Source: Pachyseris speciosa (lineage: Eukaryota > Cnidaria > Anthozoa > Scleractinia > Pachyseridae). From it: a stretch of 64,000 nucleotides of DNA. Position numbers and translations under genes: made by a program. Numbering within the stretch: position 1 is the first letter of the stretch; every line of letters starts with the position of its first letter. Of the stretch, positions 44,211-56,782 are shown piece by piece. The notes under the pieces were generated by a model. The model had not been told where the DNA came from. It worked only from the letters and a program-made list of their open reading frames with translations, and did no database searches. The stretch is from assembly GCA_016490735.1 (NCBI GenBank), contig JAEMWC010000258.1:732501-796500 (forward strand), in the 5' to 3' direction.

Positions 44211-44600
44211 CATTTTTTAACCTTTCTTTCACCAATTGCATGCTCAGCAATTTTGGCGAGATTTAACTTGCAAAGAACACAACGGGTAGCATATTTTACC
44301 AGTTGGTCCCTATGGTTCGACACTTATAAAAAAAACTCCAGCAAATGAAGATGGCGTGACTTCCATTTCGCCGTGGTATCCAAATTACCCAGAATGCAAT
44401 TGGGGCGCCAAAGAGGAAAGCAGAGTCTTTCAAAAGTGGCTCAAGTCAAATGGCTGATTGCTCGACTCGATATAGGCGTGAGAGGCAAAAGTGAAGATAA
44501 ATGCTTAGTCATTTGCTTCAAAGTGTTTTACAATTTAAATCTAAACCGGGTTAGTGAAGGAAAAGAGAATGGTTAAAAACGCTAAGTAGGATAACGAGTT

Positions 44601-44673
44601 GCCCGGTTAGCTCAGTCGGTAGAGCATCAGACTTTTAATCTGAGGGTCATGGGTTCAAGTCCCATATCGGGCG
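44601..44673 (+). tRNA. tRNA-Lys-TTT: tRNA-Lys(TTT), unit 6
   Basis: Gene unchanged. One extra A lies in 'ggttaaaaacgc' about 22 bases upstream. Confidence 0.97.
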
Positions 44674-45058
44674 ACAAAAGTCTGTATTTTGACTTTTTGG
44701 TGACATGGTTTGATTTCCAACGTAAAAAGAAAAAGACATCTTAGAAAGCAGATCGATCAAATAATCCCAGGAGTAAACTCCAAGAAAAAAACAGGCGATC
44801 TTAAGAAGTGGCACCCTTAAATCCTAGATTTGATAACAGCTTGATGAGGAAACCCGCTAGTACTCACGGCTTTCCAATGGCAAGATAAATATCTGTATCA
44901 CTTTAATCACTCGTTTCCTTAGGCAAGACCTAAAATTCAAATTCAAATTACGTACAATTAGTTCGCGTTTCATCCATGGCAATGCAAGAAATATCTTTTT
45001 AGTACTGAAGAGGGACATGATAAAAATAATAGTTGCCTTTATTCTGTAGCTGTAAGGT

Positions 45059-45144
45059 GCCTCGTTAGCGCAGTAGGCAGCGCGTCAGTCTCATAATCCA
45101 AAGTAGAAATCTGAAGGTCGTGAGTTCGATCCTCACACGGGGCA
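45059..45144 (+). tRNA. tRNA-Met-CAT: tRNA-Met(CAT) with intron, unit 6
   Basis: Same as unit 1; intron at 45096-45108. The next repeat fragment has seven A instead of eight in ATAAAA. Confidence 0.95.
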
Positions 45145-45532
45145 CATTTTTTAACCTTTCTTTCACCAATTGCATGCTCAGCAATTTTGGCGAGATTTAA
45201 CTTGCAAAGAACACAACGGGTAGCATATTTTACCAGTTGGTCCCTATGGTTCGACACTTATAAAAAAACTCCAGCAAATGAAGATGGCGTGACTTCCATT
45301 TCGCCGTGGTATCCAAATTACCCAGAATGCAATTGGGGCGCCAAAGAGGAAAGCAGAGTCTTTCAAAAGTGGCTCAAGTCAAATGGCTGATTGCTCGACT
45401 CGATATAGGCGTGAGAGGCAAAAGTGAAGATAAATGCTTAGTCATTTGCTTCAAAGTGTTTTACAATTTAAATCTAAACCGGGTTAGTGAAGGAAAAGAG
45501 AATGGTTAAAACGCTAAGTAGGATAACGAGTT

Positions 45533-45605
45533 GCCCGGTTAGCTCAGTCGGTAGAGCATCAGACTTTTAATCTGAGGGTCATGGGTTCAAGTCCCATATC
45601 GGGCG
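45533..45605 (+). tRNA. tRNA-Lys-TTT: tRNA-Lys(TTT), unit 7
   Basis: Gene unchanged. The downstream spacer has an extra A in 'attcaaaattcaaa' near 45870. Confidence 0.97.
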
Positions 45606-45991
45606 ACAAAAGTCTGTATTTTGACTTTTTGGTGACATGGTTTGATTTCCAACGTAAAAAGAAAAAGACATCTTAGAAAGCAGATCGATCAAATAATCCC
45701 AGGAGTAAACTCCAAGAAAAAAACAGGCGATCTTAAGAAGTGGCACCCTTAAATCCTAGATTTGATAACAGCTTGATGAGGAAACCCGCTAGTACTCACG
45801 GCTTTCCAATGGCAAGATAAATATCTGTATCACTTTAATCACTCGTTTCCTTAGGCAAGACCTAAAATTCAAAATTCAAATTACGTACAATTAGTTCGCG
45901 TTTCATCCATGGCAATGCAAGAAATATCTTTTTAGTACTGAAGAGGGACATGATAAAAATAATAGTTGCCTTTATTCTGTAGCTGTAAGGT

Positions 45992-46077
45992 GCCTCGTTA
46001 GCGCAGTAGGCAGCGCGTCAGTCTCATAATCCAAAGTAGAAATCTGAAGGTCGTGAGTTCGATCCTCACACGGGGCA
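45992..46077 (+). tRNA. tRNA-Met-CAT: tRNA-Met(CAT) with intron, unit 7
   Basis: Same as unit 1; intron at 46029-46041. Confidence 0.95.
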
Positions 46078-46466
46078 CATTTTTTAACCTTTCTTTCACC
46101 AATTGCATGCTCAGCAATTTTGGCGAGATTTAACTTGCAAAGAACACAACGGGTAGCATATTTTACCAGTTGGTCCCTATGGTTCGACACTTATAAAAAA
46201 AACTCCAGCAAATGAAGATGGCGTGACTTCCATTTCGCCGTGGTATCCAAATTACCCAGAATGCAATTGGGGCGCCAAAGAGGAAAGCAGAGTCTTTCAA
46301 AAGTGGCTCAAGTCAAATGGCTGATTGCTCGACTCGATATAGGCGTGAGAGGCAAAAGTGAAGATAAATGCTTAGTCATTTGCTTCAAAGTGTTTTACAA
46401 TTTAAATCTAAACCGGGTTAGTGAAGGAAAAGAGAATGGTTAAAACGCTAAGTAGGATAACGAGTT

Positions 46467-46539
46467 GCCCGGTTAGCTCAGTCGGTAGAGCATCAGACTT
46501 TTAATCTGAGGGTCATGGGTTCAAGTCCCATATCGGGCG
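46467..46539 (+). tRNA. tRNA-Lys-TTT: tRNA-Lys(TTT), unit 8
   Basis: Same as unit 1. Confidence 0.97.
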
Positions 46540-46924
46540 ACAAAAGTCTGTATTTTGACTTTTTGGTGACATGGTTTGATTTCCAACGTAAAAAGAAAAA
46601 GACATCTTAGAAAGCAGATCGATCAAATAATCCCAGGAGTAAACTCCAAGAAAAAAACAGGCGATCTTAAGAAGTGGCACCCTTAAATCCTAGATTTGAT
46701 AACAGCTTGATGAGGAAACCCGCTAGTACTCACGGCTTTCCAATGGCAAGATAAATATCTGTATCACTTTAATCACTCGTTTCCTTAGGCAAGACCTAAA
46801 ATTCAAATTCAAATTACGTACAATTAGTTCGCGTTTCATCCATGGCAATGCAAGAAATATCTTTTTAGTACTGAAGAGGGACATGATAAAAATAATAGTT
46901 GCCTTTATTCTGTAGCTGTAAGGT

Positions 46925-47010
46925 GCCTCGTTAGCGCAGTAGGCAGCGCGTCAGTCTCATAATCCAAAGTAGAAATCTGAAGGTCGTGAGTTCGATCCTC
47001 ACACGGGGCA
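46925..47010 (+). tRNA. tRNA-Met-CAT: tRNA-Met(CAT) with intron, unit 8
   Basis: Same as unit 1; intron at 46962-46974. Confidence 0.95.
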
Positions 47011-47399
47011 CATTTTTTAACCTTTCTTTCACCAATTGCATGCTCAGCAATTTTGGCGAGATTTAACTTGCAAAGAACACAACGGGTAGCATATTTTACC
47101 AGTTGGTCCCTATGGTTCGACACTTATAAAAAAAACTCCAGCAAATGAAGATGGCGTGACTTCCATTTCGCCGTGGTATCCAAATTACCCAGAATGCAAT
47201 TGGGGCGCCAAAGAGGAAAGCAGAGTCTTTCAAAAGTGGCTCAAGTCAAATGGCTGATTGCTCGACTCGATATAGGCGTGAGAGGCAAAAGTGAAGATAA
47301 ATGCTTAGTCATTTGCTTCAAAGTGTTTTACAATTTAAATCTAAACCGGGTTAGTGAAGGAAAAGAGAATGGTTAAAACGCTAAGTAGGATAACGAGTT

Positions 47400-47472
47400 G
47401 CCCGGTTAGCTCAGTCGGTAGAGCATCAGACTTTTAATCTGAGGGTCATGGGTTCAAGTCCCATATCGGGCG
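47400..47472 (+). tRNA. tRNA-Lys-TTT: tRNA-Lys(TTT), unit 9
   Basis: Same as unit 1. Confidence 0.97.
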
Positions 47473-47857
47473 ACAAAAGTCTGTATTTTGACTTTTTGGT
47501 GACATGGTTTGATTTCCAACGTAAAAAGAAAAAGACATCTTAGAAAGCAGATCGATCAAATAATCCCAGGAGTAAACTCCAAGAAAAAAACAGGCGATCT
47601 TAAGAAGTGGCACCCTTAAATCCTAGATTTGATAACAGCTTGATGAGGAAACCCGCTAGTACTCACGGCTTTCCAATGGCAAGATAAATATCTGTATCAC
47701 TTTAATCACTCGTTTCCTTAGGCAAGACCTAAAATTCAAATTCAAATTACGTACAATTAGTTCGCGTTTCATCCATGGCAATGCAAGAAATATCTTTTTA
47801 GTACTGAAGAGGGACATGATAAAAATAATAGTTGCCTTTATTCTGTAGCTGTAAGGT

Positions 47858-47943
47858 GCCTCGTTAGCGCAGTAGGCAGCGCGTCAGTCTCATAATCCAA
47901 AGTAGAAATCTGAAGGTCGTGAGTTCGATCCTCACACGGGGCA
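47858..47943 (+). tRNA. tRNA-Met-CAT: tRNA-Met(CAT) with intron, unit 9
   Basis: Same as unit 1; intron at 47895-47907. Confidence 0.95.
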
Positions 47944-48332
47944 CATTTTTTAACCTTTCTTTCACCAATTGCATGCTCAGCAATTTTGGCGAGATTTAAC
48001 TTGCAAAGAACACAACGGGTAGCATATTTTACCAGTTGGTCCCTATGGTTCGACACTTATAAAAAAAACTCCAGCAAATGAAGATGGCGTGACTTCCATT
48101 TCGCCGTGGTATCCAAATTACCCAGAATGCAATTGGGGCGCCAAAGAGGAAAGCAGAGTCTTTCAAAAGTGGCTCAAGTCAAATGGCTGATTGCTCGACT
48201 CGATATAGGCGTGAGAGGCAAAAGTGAAGATAAATGCTTAGTCATTTGCTTCAAAGTGTTTTACAATTTAAATCTAAACCGGGTTAGTGAAGGAAAAGAG
48301 AATGGTTAAAACGCTAAGTAGGATAACGAGTT

Positions 48333-48405
48333 GCCCGGTTAGCTCAGTCGGTAGAGCATCAGACTTTTAATCTGAGGGTCATGGGTTCAAGTCCCATATC
48401 GGGCG
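48333..48405 (+). tRNA. tRNA-Lys-TTT: tRNA-Lys(TTT), unit 10
   Basis: Gene unchanged. The spacer after it lacks 20 bp in total, near 48658-48690. Confidence 0.97.
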
Positions 48406-48770
48406 ACAAAAGTCTGTATTTTGACTTTTTGGTGACATGGTTTGATTTCCAACGTAAAAAGAAAAAGACATCTTAGAAAGCAGATCGATCAAATAATCCC
48501 AGGAGTAAACTCCAAGAAAAAAACAGGCGATCTTAAGAAGTGGCACCCTTAAATCCTAGATTTGATAACAGCTTGATGAGGAAACCCGCTAGTACTCACG
48601 GCTTTCCAATGGCAAGATAAATATCTGTATCACTTTAATCACTCGTTTCCTTAGGCAAGCAAATTACGTACAATTAGTTCGTTTTCCATGGCAATGCAAG
48701 AAATATCTTTTTAGTACTGAAGAGGGACATGATAAAAATAATAGTTGCCTTTATTCTGTAGCTGTAAGGT

Positions 48771-48856
48771 GCCTCGTTAGCGCAGTAGGCAGCGCGTCAG
48801 TCTCATAATCCAAAGTAGAAATCTGAAGGTCGTGAGTTCGATCCTCACACGGGGCA
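48771..48856 (+). tRNA. tRNA-Met-CAT: tRNA-Met(CAT) with intron, unit 10
   Basis: Gene unchanged; intron at 48808-48820. It lies 365 bp after its tRNA-Lys instead of 385. Confidence 0.95.
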
Positions 48857-49245
48857 CATTTTTTAACCTTTCTTTCACCAATTGCATGCTCAGCAATTTT
48901 GGCGAGATTTAACTTGCAAAGAACACAACGGGTAGCATATTTTACCAGTTGGTCCCTATGGTTCGACACTTATAAAAAAAACTCCAGCAAATGAAGATGG
49001 CGTGACTTCCATTTCGCCGTGGTATCCAAATTACCCAGAATGCAATTGGGGCGCCAAAGAGGAAAGCAGAGTCTTTCAAAAGTGGCTCAAGTCAAATGGC
49101 TGATTGCTCGACTCGATATAGGCGTGAGAGGCAAAAGTGAAGATAAATGCTTAGTCATTTGCTTCAAAGTGTTTTACAATTTAAATCTAAACCGGGTTAG
49201 TGAAGGAAAAGAGAATGGTTAAAACGCTAAGTAGGATAACGAGTT

Positions 49246-49318
49246 GCCCGGTTAGCTCAGTCGGTAGAGCATCAGACTTTTAATCTGAGGGTCATGGGTT
49301 CAAGTCCCATATCGGGCG
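49246..49318 (+). tRNA. tRNA-Lys-TTT: tRNA-Lys(TTT), unit 11
   Basis: Same as unit 1. Confidence 0.97.
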
Positions 49319-49703
49319 ACAAAAGTCTGTATTTTGACTTTTTGGTGACATGGTTTGATTTCCAACGTAAAAAGAAAAAGACATCTTAGAAAGCAGATCG
49401 ATCAAATAATCCCAGGAGTAAACTCCAAGAAAAAAACAGGCGATCTTAAGAAGTGGCACCCTTAAATCCTAGATTTGATAACAGCTTGATGAGGAAACCC
49501 GCTAGTACTCACGGCTTTCCAATGGCAAGATAAATATCTGTATCACTTTAATCACTCGTTTCCTTAGGCAAGACCTAAAATTCAAATTCAAATTACGTAC
49601 AATTAGTTCGCGTTTCATCCATGGCAATGCAAGAAATATCTTTTTAGTACTGAAGAGGGACATGATAAAAATAATAGTTGCCTTTATTCTGTAGCTGTAA
49701 GGT

Positions 49704-49789
49704 GCCTCGTTAGCGCAGTAGGCAGCGCGTCAGTCTCATAATCCAAAGTAGAAATCTGAAGGTCGTGAGTTCGATCCTCACACGGGGCA
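49704..49789 (+). tRNA. tRNA-Met-CAT: tRNA-Met(CAT) with intron, unit 11
   Basis: Same as unit 1. Confidence 0.95.
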
Positions 49790-50178
49790 CATTTTTTAAC
49801 CTTTCTTTCACCAATTGCATGCTCAGCAATTTTGGCGAGATTTAACTTGCAAAGAACACAACGGGTAGCATATTTTACCAGTTGGTCCCTATGGTTCGAC
49901 ACTTATAAAAAAAACTCCAGCAAATGAAGATGGCGTGACTTCCATTTCGCCGTGGTATCCAAATTACCCAGAATGCAATTGGGGCGCCAAAGAGGAAAGC
50001 AGAGTCTTTCAAAAGTGGCTCAAGTCAAATGGCTGATTGCTCGACTCGATATAGGCGTGAGAGGCAAAAGTGAAGATAAATGCTTAGTCATTTGCTTCAA
50101 AGTGTTTTACAATTTAAATCTAAACCGGGTTAGTGAAGGAAAAGAGAATGGTTAAAACGCTAAGTAGGATAACGAGTT

Positions 50179-50251
50179 GCCCGGTTAGCTCAGTCGGTAG
50201 AGCATCAGACTTTTAATCTGAGGGTCATGGGTTCAAGTCCCATATCGGGCG
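50179..50251 (+). tRNA. tRNA-Lys-TTT: tRNA-Lys(TTT), unit 12
   Basis: Same as unit 1. Confidence 0.97.
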
Positions 50252-50636
50252 ACAAAAGTCTGTATTTTGACTTTTTGGTGACATGGTTTGATTTCCAACG
50301 TAAAAAGAAAAAGACATCTTAGAAAGCAGATCGATCAAATAATCCCAGGAGTAAACTCCAAGAAAAAAACAGGCGATCTTAAGAAGTGGCACCCTTAAAT
50401 CCTAGATTTGATAACAGCTTGATGAGGAAACCCGCTAGTACTCACGGCTTTCCAATGGCAAGATAAATATCTGTATCACTTTAATCACTCGTTTCCTTAG
50501 GCAAGACCTAAAATTCAAATTCAAATTACGTACAATTAGTTCGCGTTTCATCCATGGCAATGCAAGAAATATCTTTTTAGTACTGAAGAGGGACATGATA
50601 AAAATAATAGTTGCCTTTATTCTGTAGCTGTAAGGT

Positions 50637-50722
50637 GCCTCGTTAGCGCAGTAGGCAGCGCGTCAGTCTCATAATCCAAAGTAGAAATCTGAAGGTCGTG
50701 AGTTCGATCCTCACACGGGGCA
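50637..50722 (+). tRNA. tRNA-Met-CAT: tRNA-Met(CAT) with intron, unit 12
   Basis: Same as unit 1. Confidence 0.95.
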
Positions 50723-51111
50723 CATTTTTTAACCTTTCTTTCACCAATTGCATGCTCAGCAATTTTGGCGAGATTTAACTTGCAAAGAACACAACGGGTA
50801 GCATATTTTACCAGTTGGTCCCTATGGTTCGACACTTATAAAAAAAACTCCAGCAAATGAAGATGGCGTGACTTCCATTTCGCCGTGGTATCCAAATTAC
50901 CCAGAATGCAATTGGGGCGCCAAAGAGGAAAGCAGAGTCTTTCAAAAGTGGCTCAAGTCAAATGGCTGATTGCTCGACTCGATATAGGCGTGAGAGGCAA
51001 AAGTGAAGATAAATGCTTAGTCATTTGCTTCAAAGTGTTTTACAATTTAAATCTAAACCGGGTTAGTGAAGGAAAAGAGAATGGTTAAAACGCTAAGTAG
51101 GATAACGAGTT

Positions 51112-51184
51112 GCCCGGTTAGCTCAGTCGGTAGAGCATCAGACTTTTAATCTGAGGGTCATGGGTTCAAGTCCCATATCGGGCG
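51112..51184 (+). tRNA. tRNA-Lys-TTT: tRNA-Lys(TTT), unit 13
   Basis: Same as unit 1. Confidence 0.97.
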
Positions 51185-51569
51185 ACAAAAGTCTGTATTT
51201 TGACTTTTTGGTGACATGGTTTGATTTCCAACGTAAAAAGAAAAAGACATCTTAGAAAGCAGATCGATCAAATAATCCCAGGAGTAAACTCCAAGAAAAA
51301 AACAGGCGATCTTAAGAAGTGGCACCCTTAAATCCTAGATTTGATAACAGCTTGATGAGGAAACCCGCTAGTACTCACGGCTTTCCAATGGCAAGATAAA
51401 TATCTGTATCACTTTAATCACTCGTTTCCTTAGGCAAGACCTAAAATTCAAATTCAAATTACGTACAATTAGTTCGCGTTTCATCCATGGCAATGCAAGA
51501 AATATCTTTTTAGTACTGAAGAGGGACATGATAAAAATAATAGTTGCCTTTATTCTGTAGCTGTAAGGT

Positions 51570-51655
51570 GCCTCGTTAGCGCAGTAGGCAGCGCGTCAGT
51601 CTCATAATCCAAAGTAGAAATCTGAAGGTCGTGAGTTCGATCCTCACACGGGGCA
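51570..51655 (+). tRNA. tRNA-Met-CAT: tRNA-Met(CAT) with intron, unit 13
   Basis: Same as unit 1. Confidence 0.95.
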
Positions 51656-52044
51656 CATTTTTTAACCTTTCTTTCACCAATTGCATGCTCAGCAATTTTG
51701 GCGAGATTTAACTTGCAAAGAACACAACGGGTAGCATATTTTACCAGTTGGTCCCTATGGTTCGACACTTATAAAAAAAACTCCAGCAAATGAAGATGGC
51801 GTGACTTCCATTTCGCCGTGGTATCCAAATTACCCAGAATGCAATTGGGGCGCCAAAGAGGAAAGCAGAGTCTTTCAAAAGTGGCTCAAGTCAAATGGCT
51901 GATTGCTCGACTCGATATAGGCGTGAGAGGCAAAAGTGAAGATAAATGCTTAGTCATTTGCTTCAAAGTGTTTTACAATTTAAATCTAAACCGGGTTAGT
52001 GAAGGAAAAGAGAATGGTTAAAACGCTAAGTAGGATAACGAGTT

Positions 52045-52117
52045 GCCCGGTTAGCTCAGTCGGTAGAGCATCAGACTTTTAATCTGAGGGTCATGGGTTC
52101 AAGTCCCATATCGGGCG
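52045..52117 (+). tRNA. tRNA-Lys-TTT: tRNA-Lys(TTT), unit 14
   Basis: Same as unit 1. Confidence 0.97.
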
Positions 52118-52502
52118 ACAAAAGTCTGTATTTTGACTTTTTGGTGACATGGTTTGATTTCCAACGTAAAAAGAAAAAGACATCTTAGAAAGCAGATCGA
52201 TCAAATAATCCCAGGAGTAAACTCCAAGAAAAAAACAGGCGATCTTAAGAAGTGGCACCCTTAAATCCTAGATTTGATAACAGCTTGATGAGGAAACCCG
52301 CTAGTACTCACGGCTTTCCAATGGCAAGATAAATATCTGTATCACTTTAATCACTCGTTTCCTTAGGCAAGACCTAAAATTCAAATTCAAATTACGTACA
52401 ATTAGTTCGCGTTTCATCCATGGCAATGCAAGAAATATCTTTTTAGTACTGAAGAGGGACATGATAAAAATAATAGTTGCCTTTATTCTGTAGCTGTAAG
52501 GT

Positions 52503-52588
52503 GCCTCGTTAGCGCAGTAGGCAGCGCGTCAGTCTCATAATCCAAAGTAGAAATCTGAAGGTCGTGAGTTCGATCCTCACACGGGGCA
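52503..52588 (+). tRNA. tRNA-Met-CAT: tRNA-Met(CAT) with intron, unit 14
   Basis: Same as unit 1. Confidence 0.95.
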
Positions 52589-52977
52589 CATTTTTTAACC
52601 TTTCTTTCACCAATTGCATGCTCAGCAATTTTGGCGAGATTTAACTTGCAAAGAACACAACGGGTAGCATATTTTACCAGTTGGTCCCTATGGTTCGACA
52701 CTTATAAAAAAAACTCCAGCAAATGAAGATGGCGTGACTTCCATTTCGCCGTGGTATCCAAATTACCCAGAATGCAATTGGGGCGCCAAAGAGGAAAGCA
52801 GAGTCTTTCAAAAGTGGCTCAAGTCAAATGGCTGATTGCTCGACTCGATATAGGCGTGAGAGGCAAAAGTGAAGATAAATGCTTAGTCATTTGCTTCAAA
52901 GTGTTTTACAATTTAAATCTAAACCGGGTTAGTGAAGGAAAAGAGAATGGTTAAAACGCTAAGTAGGATAACGAGTT

Positions 52978-53050
52978 GCCCGGTTAGCTCAGTCGGTAGA
53001 GCATCAGACTTTTAATCTGAGGGTCATGGGTTCAAGTCCCATATCGGGCG
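52978..53050 (+). tRNA. tRNA-Lys-TTT: tRNA-Lys(TTT), unit 15
   Basis: Same as unit 1. Confidence 0.97.
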
Positions 53051-53435
53051 ACAAAAGTCTGTATTTTGACTTTTTGGTGACATGGTTTGATTTCCAACGT
53101 AAAAAGAAAAAGACATCTTAGAAAGCAGATCGATCAAATAATCCCAGGAGTAAACTCCAAGAAAAAAACAGGCGATCTTAAGAAGTGGCACCCTTAAATC
53201 CTAGATTTGATAACAGCTTGATGAGGAAACCCGCTAGTACTCACGGCTTTCCAATGGCAAGATAAATATCTGTATCACTTTAATCACTCGTTTCCTTAGG
53301 CAAGACCTAAAATTCAAATTCAAATTACGTACAATTAGTTCGCGTTTCATCCATGGCAATGCAAGAAATATCTTTTTAGTACTGAAGAGGGACATGATAA
53401 AAATAATAGTTGCCTTTATTCTGTAGCTGTAAGGT

Positions 53436-53521
53436 GCCTCGTTAGCGCAGTAGGCAGCGCGTCAGTCTCATAATCCAAAGTAGAAATCTGAAGGTCGTGA
53501 GTTCGATCCTCACACGGGGCA
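53436..53521 (+). tRNA. tRNA-Met-CAT: tRNA-Met(CAT) with intron, unit 15
   Basis: Same as unit 1. Confidence 0.95.
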
Positions 53522-53910
53522 CATTTTTTAACCTTTCTTTCACCAATTGCATGCTCAGCAATTTTGGCGAGATTTAACTTGCAAAGAACACAACGGGTAG
53601 CATATTTTACCAGTTGGTCCCTATGGTTCGACACTTATAAAAAAAACTCCAGCAAATGAAGATGGCGTGACTTCCATTTCGCCGTGGTATCCAAATTACC
53701 CAGAATGCAATTGGGGCGCCAAAGAGGAAAGCAGAGTCTTTCAAAAGTGGCTCAAGTCAAATGGCTGATTGCTCGACTCGATATAGGCGTGAGAGGCAAA
53801 AGTGAAGATAAATGCTTAGTCATTTGCTTCAAAGTGTTTTACAATTTAAATCTAAACCGGGTTAGTGAAGGAAAAGAGAATGGTTAAAACGCTAAGTAGG
53901 ATAACGAGTT

Positions 53911-53983
53911 GCCCGGTTAGCTCAGTCGGTAGAGCATCAGACTTTTAATCTGAGGGTCATGGGTTCAAGTCCCATATCGGGCG
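53911..53983 (+). tRNA. tRNA-Lys-TTT: tRNA-Lys(TTT), unit 16
   Basis: Same as unit 1. Confidence 0.97.
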
Positions 53984-54368
53984 ACAAAAGTCTGTATTTT
54001 GACTTTTTGGTGACATGGTTTGATTTCCAACGTAAAAAGAAAAAGACATCTTAGAAAGCAGATCGATCAAATAATCCCAGGAGTAAACTCCAAGAAAAAA
54101 ACAGGCGATCTTAAGAAGTGGCACCCTTAAATCCTAGATTTGATAACAGCTTGATGAGGAAACCCGCTAGTACTCACGGCTTTCCAATGGCAAGATAAAT
54201 ATCTGTATCACTTTAATCACTCGTTTCCTTAGGCAAGACCTAAAATTCAAATTCAAATTACGTACAATTAGTTCGCGTTTCATCCATGGCAATGCAAGAA
54301 ATATCTTTTTAGTACTGAAGAGGGACATGATAAAAATAATAGTTGCCTTTATTCTGTAGCTGTAAGGT

Positions 54369-54454
54369 GCCTCGTTAGCGCAGTAGGCAGCGCGTCAGTC
54401 TCATAATCCAAAGTAGAAATCTGAAGGTCGTGAGTTCGATCCTCACACGGGGCA
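54369..54454 (+). tRNA. tRNA-Met-CAT: tRNA-Met(CAT) with intron, unit 16
   Basis: Same as unit 1. Confidence 0.95.
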
Positions 54455-54843
54455 CATTTTTTAACCTTTCTTTCACCAATTGCATGCTCAGCAATTTTGG
54501 CGAGATTTAACTTGCAAAGAACACAACGGGTAGCATATTTTACCAGTTGGTCCCTATGGTTCGACACTTATAAAAAAAACTCCAGCAAATGAAGATGGCG
54601 TGACTTCCATTTCGCCGTGGTATCCAAATTACCCAGAATGCAATTGGGGCGCCAAAGAGGAAAGCAGAGTCTTTCAAAAGTGGCTCAAGTCAAATGGCTG
54701 ATTGCTCGACTCGATATAGGCGTGAGAGGCAAAAGTGAAGATAAATGCTTAGTCATTTGCTTCAAAGTGTTTTACAATTTAAATCTAAACCGGGTTAGTG
54801 AAGGAAAAGAGAATGGTTAAAACGCTAAGTAGGATAACGAGTT

Positions 54844-54916
54844 GCCCGGTTAGCTCAGTCGGTAGAGCATCAGACTTTTAATCTGAGGGTCATGGGTTCA
54901 AGTCCCATATCGGGCG
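54844..54916 (+). tRNA. tRNA-Lys-TTT: tRNA-Lys(TTT), unit 17
   Basis: Same as unit 1. Confidence 0.97.
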
Positions 54917-55301
54917 ACAAAAGTCTGTATTTTGACTTTTTGGTGACATGGTTTGATTTCCAACGTAAAAAGAAAAAGACATCTTAGAAAGCAGATCGAT
55001 CAAATAATCCCAGGAGTAAACTCCAAGAAAAAAACAGGCGATCTTAAGAAGTGGCACCCTTAAATCCTAGATTTGATAACAGCTTGATGAGGAAACCCGC
55101 TAGTACTCACGGCTTTCCAATGGCAAGATAAATATCTGTATCACTTTAATCACTCGTTTCCTTAGGCAAGACCTAAAATTCAAATTCAAATTACGTACAA
55201 TTAGTTCGCGTTTCATCCATGGCAATGCAAGAAATATCTTTTTAGTACTGAAGAGGGACATGATAAAAATAATAGTTGCCTTTATTCTGTAGCTGTAAGG
55301 T

Positions 55302-55387
55302 GCCTCGTTAGCGCAGTAGGCAGCGCGTCAGTCTCATAATCCAAAGTAGAAATCTGAAGGTCGTGAGTTCGATCCTCACACGGGGCA
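55302..55387 (+). tRNA. tRNA-Met-CAT: tRNA-Met(CAT) with intron, unit 17
   Basis: Same as unit 1. Confidence 0.95.
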
Positions 55388-55776
55388 CATTTTTTAACCT
55401 TTCTTTCACCAATTGCATGCTCAGCAATTTTGGCGAGATTTAACTTGCAAAGAACACAACGGGTAGCATATTTTACCAGTTGGTCCCTATGGTTCGACAC
55501 TTATAAAAAAAACTCCAGCAAATGAAGATGGCGTGACTTCCATTTCGCCGTGGTATCCAAATTACCCAGAATGCAATTGGGGCGCCAAAGAGGAAAGCAG
55601 AGTCTTTCAAAAGTGGCTCAAGTCAAATGGCTGATTGCTCGACTCGATATAGGCGTGAGAGGCAAAAGTGAAGATAAATGCTTAGTCATTTGCTTCAAAG
55701 TGTTTTACAATTTAAATCTAAACCGGGTTAGTGAAGGAAAAGAGAATGGTTAAAACGCTAAGTAGGATAACGAGTT

Positions 55777-55849
55777 GCCCGGTTAGCTCAGTCGGTAGAG
55801 CATCAGACTTTTAATCTGAGGGTCATGGGTTCAAGTCCCATATCGGGCG
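55777..55849 (+). tRNA. tRNA-Lys-TTT: tRNA-Lys(TTT), unit 18
   Basis: Same as unit 1. Confidence 0.97.
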
Positions 55850-56234
55850 ACAAAAGTCTGTATTTTGACTTTTTGGTGACATGGTTTGATTTCCAACGTA
55901 AAAAGAAAAAGACATCTTAGAAAGCAGATCGATCAAATAATCCCAGGAGTAAACTCCAAGAAAAAAACAGGCGATCTTAAGAAGTGGCACCCTTAAATCC
56001 TAGATTTGATAACAGCTTGATGAGGAAACCCGCTAGTACTCACGGCTTTCCAATGGCAAGATAAATATCTGTATCACTTTAATCACTCGTTTCCTTAGGC
56101 AAGACCTAAAATTCAAATTCAAATTACGTACAATTAGTTCGCGTTTCATCCATGGCAATGCAAGAAATATCTTTTTAGTACTGAAGAGGGACATGATAAA
56201 AATAATAGTTGCCTTTATTCTGTAGCTGTAAGGT

Positions 56235-56320
56235 GCCTCGTTAGCGCAGTAGGCAGCGCGTCAGTCTCATAATCCAAAGTAGAAATCTGAAGGTCGTGAG
56301 TTCGATCCTCACACGGGGCA
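56235..56320 (+). tRNA. tRNA-Met-CAT: tRNA-Met(CAT) with intron, unit 18
   Basis: Same as unit 1. Confidence 0.95.
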
Positions 56321-56709
56321 CATTTTTTAACCTTTCTTTCACCAATTGCATGCTCAGCAATTTTGGCGAGATTTAACTTGCAAAGAACACAACGGGTAGC
56401 ATATTTTACCAGTTGGTCCCTATGGTTCGACACTTATAAAAAAAACTCCAGCAAATGAAGATGGCGTGACTTCCATTTCGCCGTGGTATCCAAATTACCC
56501 AGAATGCAATTGGGGCGCCAAAGAGGAAAGCAGAGTCTTTCAAAAGTGGCTCAAGTCAAATGGCTGATTGCTCGACTCGATATAGGCGTGAGAGGCAAAA
56601 GTGAAGATAAATGCTTAGTCATTTGCTTCAAAGTGTTTTACAATTTAAATCTAAACCGGGTTAGTGAAGGAAAAGAGAATGGTTAAAACGCTAAGTAGGA
56701 TAACGAGTT

Positions 56710-56782
56710 GCCCGGTTAGCTCAGTCGGTAGAGCATCAGACTTTTAATCTGAGGGTCATGGGTTCAAGTCCCATATCGGGCG
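56710..56782 (+). tRNA. tRNA-Lys-TTT: tRNA-Lys(TTT), unit 19
   Basis: Same as unit 1. Confidence 0.97.
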
